Shown here piece by piece: positions 57,400 through 64,000 of a DNA stretch of 64,000 bases (position 1 is its first letter; each line of letters starts with the position of its first letter). Under the pieces are notes generated by a model. It had not been told where the DNA came from and did no database searches. It saw only the letters and a list, made by a program, of their open reading frames with translations. The translations under genes were made by a program, and so were the position numbers. This DNA comes from Trichobilharzia szidati (taxonomy: Eukaryota > Platyhelminthes > Trematoda > Strigeidida > Schistosomatidae): NCBI GenBank assembly GCA_944472155.2, contig OX235271.1, forward strand, positions 97,911,256 to 97,975,255, read 5' to 3'.

Positions 57400-59690
57400 A
57401 AAGGTAAGAAAAGATCAGATTACTGAGCGTGATTTTAGTAACTGTTCATTCCAAGTTAAACAGATGACATCATCTACTTGTTCGTTATTTCTCACTGATT
57501 TTGACAACGCAGATTTCCAGAAATATGCATTTCAATGTGCACAATTAAGCTAGCACATATCAGTAAAAAGACACCTCTCGCAGTTACTTGATGTGTTCAG
57601 CTTGTCTAATTTTGTTTAAACAATAGTGGTGTATTGTAAGCAGCTTTTTTAATGCTTCAGTAATTTCTTTACCAGTGGAATAAACCCTGATATTCGATTA
57701 ATCGACTGAAGTAAAAATAACAAGGTTTATATTCTCCTATTCACTTATTCTTTTCTCTCTTCACTATTAGTAAGAGTATTAGCATTTGTAATGGTGTTGT
57801 AACTATTGTATCTGATTGTAATTTAAATCTAAATCAATCGACTGCTTCTTCAAATCTCGGTTAAATCCATAAGCCTATATCCCAGATAAAAGTTTTAAGG
57901 TGTCTATCAGACTATCTTTTATTTAAATCACTCTTCAAGATCTCTGCTGCTTCATTGTTCCTAAAATCATAAACATATATTTCTACAAACTGATTGTCAT
58001 CAATCAGGTTAATATGACAATAGTCACTTGAATTGAGTCTCTGAATATCCGACAGACGTTTAAGAGATGTGAACCTCTTTAATTCACGATCATAGACATA
58101 TTGATCACCAATCTGTCATTAATGAATCTATCTATGATAACAGTCAGTTGTTGATGTCAATTTGCAACTCTAAACAAGTCCTTGTGTTTGTTTATTCCTC
58201 TTCATGAATCTGTCAATCTAACTGTATTTTCAGACGAACGCCATCAGATTATTCTCAGTCTTTTAGAGTTAACATGGAAATCTCCAAACTTTAACCTCTA
58301 CTGCTTTATATGTGTAATCGGGGATAATAAGTACACAGACTACTATTATCTATCATTTAAGTAGTTTTGTGTGTTTCATAAAAAGTACTGTTCATTATTT
58401 TCACTCGAAAGTAATTCTACGCTTCAGAGTTTATTCAGTTACATTTAGTGCCTATGTTTTGTTTTGAAAAAAGCAAAGCGAACTCAACTAGCTGCAAACA
58501 AATTGAATTAAAATGGAATTCAATTTTACTATAACCAAAAACAAATGTCGTGTTTTTCGATGATTATAATTATGCTATTGAAATTATATGTCTGGACTAA
58601 ATACTTTAAAATGTTGTTGAGAAAAGAAAACATCAGCTTAAATAATGCTTCACATTCATATACTTTGTCTAAAAATAACTTTTTATCAGTCTTGTGATTA
58701 ATTTTTAAAGATATAGACGCTTGTACTTATTCAAATTCATATCGACTACATTCTGGAATGAAATTCCTTTGTTTCTTTTTCTTAGACAGTTCTGTTACTT
58801 TATTTCTTTCATTAGTACTAGTTGTTACGTTAGTAAAAACAGACTAATAAGCAAATGTATGTCCATTGAAACCACTACTCCTTGTAACGGAGTCTTTATT
58901 GCTCGAATTTCTTGTCATCTTTGATGAGTATTCAAAGAAATAAACAAATACTCATAATTTTTTATAATAACTGTGACATAATTGAAAAGATTTGCAGCTC
59001 ATATGAGTGGTTTTGATGTTCTGTTTTCCGAGTTATACGGTTTACTTGCAAAGCCTTCCTTGTCCATCTGGATGATAATAAGAATAATATGCTTTGTTCC
59101 AGAAACAGTACTAGTTGTACAGTGTGGAATTTTCAGCACATATCTACAATATTTGCATCTAATTTTACCGACATTTAAAATAAGTATTAAACAAACAAAA
59201 AAAAATAAATCTGAAGACACCAACAGCAAAAAAAAAACAGGATAAACACAAAATAATTATAAATGCGAAAAAGTACCAAAGTCTACCATAGTCTAATGCA
59301 GTGTTTGTGGTGGTAGTGTGAGTAATCCTGAATAATATAAAAACTTTTAAGGTGGTGACTATGGCGTTCACAACCAATGATTGTCAGTTTAATATTACCG
59401 AAAAGTATGGAAAATAAGAAAAAAACAGCCACAAAACTGATAATTAAATGATGGTTAATGACAGGACAATTTCGTAATACTCATAGTGCTAATAGAGTCG
59501 GAACCAGTGGATACACAATAGAAGGAATATAGTAAAGTACAAAAAAGGAAGCCAATGTTAATATTTTAGGTAGCTAAGTATGTTTGAAGAAGGAGTTCAC
59601 TAAAGAATACAAAATAAAAGAGAAATAAAAGAGCCTAAAATTATGTTGTTAACATCAAAGCAAGTCATAGGTTTCACGCTTAACATTGTC
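57400..59690. other. No gene recognised; right end may be LINE 3' UTR
   Basis: AT-rich. The last 300 bases may be the 3' UTR of the minus-strand LINE fragment that begins at 59691. Confidence 0.4.
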
Positions 59691-60225
59691 TCAGTCACTT
59701 AGAACACGGGCCAAGTATGGTATCGTTGAGTTCCTGTACTTGGTTGTACGAGCATAGATTATTTTATACTGATTTCTGGTTTTACTTGATGAGATACAAG
59801 GCGAGAGTTGGGAATAGATGGGGTGTTGTGGTTCGGAGAGTATGGTTTTTGACCATTTTTCGCATGTATTCAGATGCCTATCAACTAATGTAGTGACGAG
59901 CTGACTGAGATTTACATCACTAGTCCTACTGACTACCTTCAACATCCTTCTCAGGATGGCATAGTCCTTTTTCAGTAGACCAGGAAAGACTAACGGGGAG
60001 CAGTAAAGTAGAATAGGTAAGATACAAGAGTTGACAAATTGTGAGAGTAGAGGTTGGGTGATTTCAGATTGTCTAAGTTTCTTAATGTAGTAGGTAAGAC
60101 AGAACACTTTCTTAGAAGTCATTAGGATATGAGATGTCCAAGTAAGGTTGGAAGATAGAACTAGACCGAGGTATTTAGCATTAGACTTAGTTTCAATTTT
60201 AGTCTCCTCAATGCAACAGAGATAG
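59691..60225 (-). mobile_element. Non-LTR retrotransposon RT C-terminal fragment, frame open
   Basis: On the minus strand it starts within EETKIETKSNAKYLGLVLSS, goes through FVNSCILPILLYCSPLVFPG and ends IPYLARVLSD with a stop at 59691. KYLGLVL followed by W-x2-H and a LPILLYCSPL-x-F segment is typical of the region after the palm in Jockey/CR1-like RTs. The frame is open for at least 170 codons, so it is younger or better kept than the RTE fragments. It is 5'-truncated. It differs from the CR1-like family at 25400-30921. Confidence 0.72.
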
Positions 60226-62137
60226 CTTCACGACACCAAAAACATTATGATTCCATTAGGTGAATGTTATTCAACTTGTATTCAACAACAGTCAATAGCT
60301 CTAATGTCTCCTGAAAAATCTCAAAGGTTTACAGTGAACATAATAATAACAGACTTAATTAACCACTTTGATTCTTAGTACACACACACAGACGCCGGAA
60401 CATAGTTATAAATACAAATAAAGGAACTGTTTATCTTGTTGTATGCCTCTCACAGCAAGCATAAATGTGGACGAAATGTATCAGTGAAATTGATGAATTA
60501 ACAGACATTTTTTTATTACTGATAATATTTGTCATTTTCTCTTAACAAACGTCACATAATACACTATGCAGTACCAGTGACTGTTCAAAGTAAAACAATA
60601 TAACTACATGTAAATACTCTGCAAATCAGTAGCACTACAATAAATGATATTACATGCCACAAAGTAAAATTGACTATTATAAAATCAAAAATTAAGTGAG
60701 TAGAACTTCATCAAGCCTAGCAAATAAAACCAGACTATGCCAGCCAAACAAGCCAATTGAACAGGGGAAGAATGATAAAAAAGGAAGTCAGACCGAGGTA
60801 AAATTAAAAATATATGTCAAGAAGACATAAGTTTGTTTACCAAATCTTATAGATCATATTTCATACAAAAAGAAGGTGGCAATTTAATCAAAAAATGTAA
60901 CTTGTATGTAATAAGAGTCAGTGAAGTGTTCATAGCGTCAAATGTATGACTAAATCTTTCAGCAAACATCACTCTAACTTCTGATAGATTTTCCTCCTAT
61001 AGCTCCTTTCAAGTTGGCTCATGCGTATAGTATTACACATTTTCAGCAAACTGAAGATTAGATGGAGTTTGGTCAAAGGAATACTGTAATTTATTTGTCT
61101 CTCCGGTAGGAAATACAAGAGTGTAAAATAAATACTGAACATTTTACAAACTATTGAGTACATTATTGCTCACAGTCGGAAAAGCTTATGTGTCTTTTAA
61201 AATCATAAATGGCGGGTGAAGAGGCATTTGTCTCAGGCGTAAAAACATCAAAAAACACTGTGAAGTAAGCGCTGTCACATGAAGTACTTACTGAAATTTA
61301 AGCCTTTCGCTTTTGTAGACCTTCAGAACAGTATAAATCCTGACTGACAACGAATGCTCTATTCATGAATGTCAGTGGAACAAAAAGCTTCAGTGGTATT
61401 GTAATCACCTTACGCTTTATTAATTACATTTAAATATCCTTTTCGAAAAGATATTTATTGGGAACATTTACACTTACTGTATTTTGCTCTTCCTGAGCAG
61501 CCTGAAGTACAGTTGGATTATGAATCTAAGGTAAATTCAGGTGCCTTACAATCCTTTTCATTCATTGTCAAACAAATCAGGGGAGAAGTAGCTACAAGAT
61601 AAATATTAGAAGAGGCTACAACATTTTATATAGAAACAGTCAAGTACACATTCTGAGACTTTTTTAAAGGACTCATCACGTACTGATTTTAGCCCTGTTT
61701 ATACAGACAACATTAGTTCCCACTTATTTGTTGGCTGTCATGTGATTATATAACCATGAGTGGATTCAGAAGTTACTTATTCTCCTTATCCTTTTGTTTT
61801 TTTTTAAGTTCGAAATAGTATCATAGTCATTTTATTCAACTTTAGAATTTGTTTTTATTTTTAATTAACTTCATTTACCTAGAGATTGTTGATCATACTA
61901 TTCAAAATGTGGTTCACAGATGTATCATATTTTTATCATATAAGTTTAGTCCGGTAATCACTACATCTAAGTACTTTAAGATAATTGGTTAACAATTTTT
62001 ATGAACAGAACAAAGATCAATGATAATTAGCTCAAAATTGACTTGAAATATGTATTAGGTATTAGACAGTTCACTCATATTACTCAGTTATAAATGATTA
62101 GTACATTTCATCATTCAGACAATAAAGATTTGTAAAT
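60226..62137. other. No gene recognised
   Basis: AT-rich. May contain the promoter and 5' UTR of the candidate gene starting at 62138. Confidence 0.4.
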
Positions 62138-63822
62138 ATGGATACATTAAACCTTAAAAGGCATCAGTCGAATTCTTTGTATGAGGCAGCAAACCATATA
62201 GAAAGTGCTAGAATTGATCATTCACCAGAAGAGGAGTTTACCTACACTTACCTTGAATATCGTGATTTCAATGAGTATACTAATTTATTCTTCAATGTGA
62301 GTTTGCTTGATGTTATTAAATTAAATTGTGTAAGGCATATGAATTACTTGCTAAGTAGTCAATTATTCTCTGAATAATCTGCAATTATTATTAGTCACTG
62401 AAATGTATCTTATCTAACCTTGCTAATCAAAAGTGACAGTTTACAGATTAACAAGGTTACAATACAGTATCACAAGATGTAATGTTTGCAAAGGCAGTAA
62501 GACAAGTAAATCTGACTGTTAAATAATCATGTGCTTATTACACATTCAATGAAAGTGAGTATAGTACCAACAGTATTACTCTAAAATACTGAATTTAAGC
62601 ATCAAACTAAAATACCAGAGTTTCAGGTTGCTTATCCTTTTATAGGGTTATGCACAAAAGTAGCTTTTAAATGCACAATATTGGTAATGGCTTTCTGTCA
62701 CGATCGTCTGAAATATTGTGAAAACATCAGTACTATATGTGTTGAAAGCACTTCTCTCATAGAAAATGTACATTAGTTAGGGAAAGGTGAAGTTAATAAG
62801 GTCTCACGTTGAGTGCACAGAGATGACAATTACAATAAAATTATATTTATAAAAAAATATAATGTAATTAATCTAAAATACAAATATGCAGAACACTGAA
62901 AACTTGAGAAAAAATATCACTTCAAGCTGATGAATATCCTTCGTCAAATTTTCTACGGTGTGAATAATAATGCCAAATAATAAGCGAACATGTCATTCAT
63001 TTTAATGACGTGTGGTAGGGAGACCAGTTTATTCGAGTGTATACGTGTACATAAATGTAAACAAGCAGAAGACATCAAATTGGATGAGTTCAGTGATAAA
63101 TATCGTTGGAAACAACAGCAATAGGCGTAGGTAGATACAGGGAGATAAATAACTGCAATTTATATTTGGCTTAAACTATCCCTCTTCCTCTGATAAATTT
63201 GTAAGAAATTTCTGGTGCAAAATAAGCAACAGCTTCGTGATGTCACATTAACAGAAAAATCTTTCCAAATGTTATAAATCAGCTGCTAAACATCGATTTT
63301 TCCTTTACCATTTACGTTACTAAACCATTATGTGTATTGTAGGAAGATCGACAGATACTTCAACTCTACAAAATTGAGTACCATACGAATATTTTGACTC
63401 TTTTACATTAACCAATATCACTTTACCCTTGTACAGACCATAACAACACGTATCTCACTTGAAATACATGTCGTTTTTAAAATGGATACACCTGTTTTTT
63501 TTCTTACATAGTTGATCATTTATGATATCACTCCAACGCTTTATGTTTTTATTTAGGAGAATACAAGTGGTCTCAAACTTAGTGTGAACCAATAAAAAAT
63601 GTAACGTTAATGTGTCACGAAGACAGTGAGACAATTCCTATACGATTATGTATTGAGGATTTTAACCAATTTATGGATAGTCAAGACAAGGAAAAACTAA
63701 AGCAGTTCTTTCGTTCATGTTTATGTCATTTGAGCGATCTCAGGATCATCGTGTTCAATGATGTGTACATTACTATTCAAATTTGTAGTGACAGTTCATT
63801 GACGCATATTTTCCTGTTTTAG
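62138..63822 (+). CDS. Candidate gene, two exons with alternative second exon
   Basis: Exon 1 (62138-62296) opens MDTLNLKRHQSNSLYEAANH and ends NLFFN at a GTGAGT donor in phase 0, preceded by an in-frame stop. Two acceptors lie 1.26 kb downstream. The first, TTTTTATTTAG at 63556, gives a 13-residue ending (ENTSGLKLSVNQ region) and a stop at 63595. The second, AAACTTAG at 63582, gives CEPIKNVTLMCHEDSETIPI continuing to a stop at 63822. Products would be about 65 or 133 residues, acidic and without a signal peptide. I recognise no family. The segment 62378-63556 is intron in this model. Confidence 0.33.
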
Positions 63823-64000
63823 ACAGTAATCGGTAAAAACTGTCAAGGTCACAAAGTATAACTTTGCAGCACGGTGTCCAGTAGTTATCTGACTGTTTTG
63901 GCCACTTGAGAAGAAACAGCTTATAACTGTTTCATTTCATGGCAAACTACAGCTAATTTCTATTTTATTTTCGCCTTTGTGTTGCTTTAAACAGCCAGTG

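Noticed and set aside
58182..58364. Open frame with MCLFIPLHESV start
   Set aside because: Chance-length frame in AT-rich DNA without splice signals or homology.
1..64000. CRISPR arrays, bacterial operons, rRNA genes
   Set aside because: Nothing of this kind is present; gene structure and repeats are eukaryotic.

Overview
The window looks like nuclear DNA of a blood fluke (Schistosomatidae, probably Schistosoma or a close relative). It is AT-rich and gene-poor, its genes mix very short (34-57 nt) and kilobase introns, and it is crowded with schistosome-type repeats: CR1-like and RTE-like LINEs, Penelope-like elements with GIY-YIG endonuclease, tRNA-headed SINEs and hammerhead-derived SINE-like repeats. 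The species is inferred; no species-specific marker was checked.

Layout. 1-1500: 3' end of a CR1-like LINE, split by a small hairpin element. 1501-8170: mostly featureless, with one tRNA-like SINE and a doubtful two-exon candidate gene (minus). 8177-17704 (minus): the major vault protein gene (MVP), eight coding exons, 874 residues if one 2-nt frame disruption in exon 6 is ignored; its introns hold an RTE-like LINE fragment, two SINEs and a Penelope-like GIY-YIG fragment. 17705-25400: little recognisable; two related repeats near 21 kb and a T/G-rich stretch near 22 kb. About 25400-30921: a long but dead CR1-like LINE with ORF1 (PHD-like finger and two RRM-like domains), AP-type endonuclease and reverse transcriptase. 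34.4-36.6 kb: long inverted repeat, one arm split by a SINE fragment with target duplications. 37.1-37.7 kb (minus): short-intron gene encoding a FIS1-like TPR protein. 39.1-54 kb: dense repeats, including a 1.1 kb Penelope-derived element, a second hairpin element, five hammerhead-type SINE relics (two in the large palindrome), seven tRNA-headed SINEs in the wider region, and a near-perfect palindrome with 420-bp arms (48422-49944). 54-64 kb: mostly featureless, with a possible 8-codon first exon (55185), a LINE fragment (59691-60225, minus) and a candidate gene starting at 62138.

Only MVP (vault ribonucleoprotein shell) and the FIS1-like gene (mitochondrial/peroxisomal fission adaptor) are assigned with some confidence. 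Nothing suggests the genes act in one pathway. The most unusual content is the repeat biology: a family of Penelope-derived hairpin elements, three copies with clean 13-16 bp target duplications; a shared SINE head carried by two unrelated tails, one matching RTE LINE 3' ends and the other holding a covarying hairpin; and two large inverted duplications.
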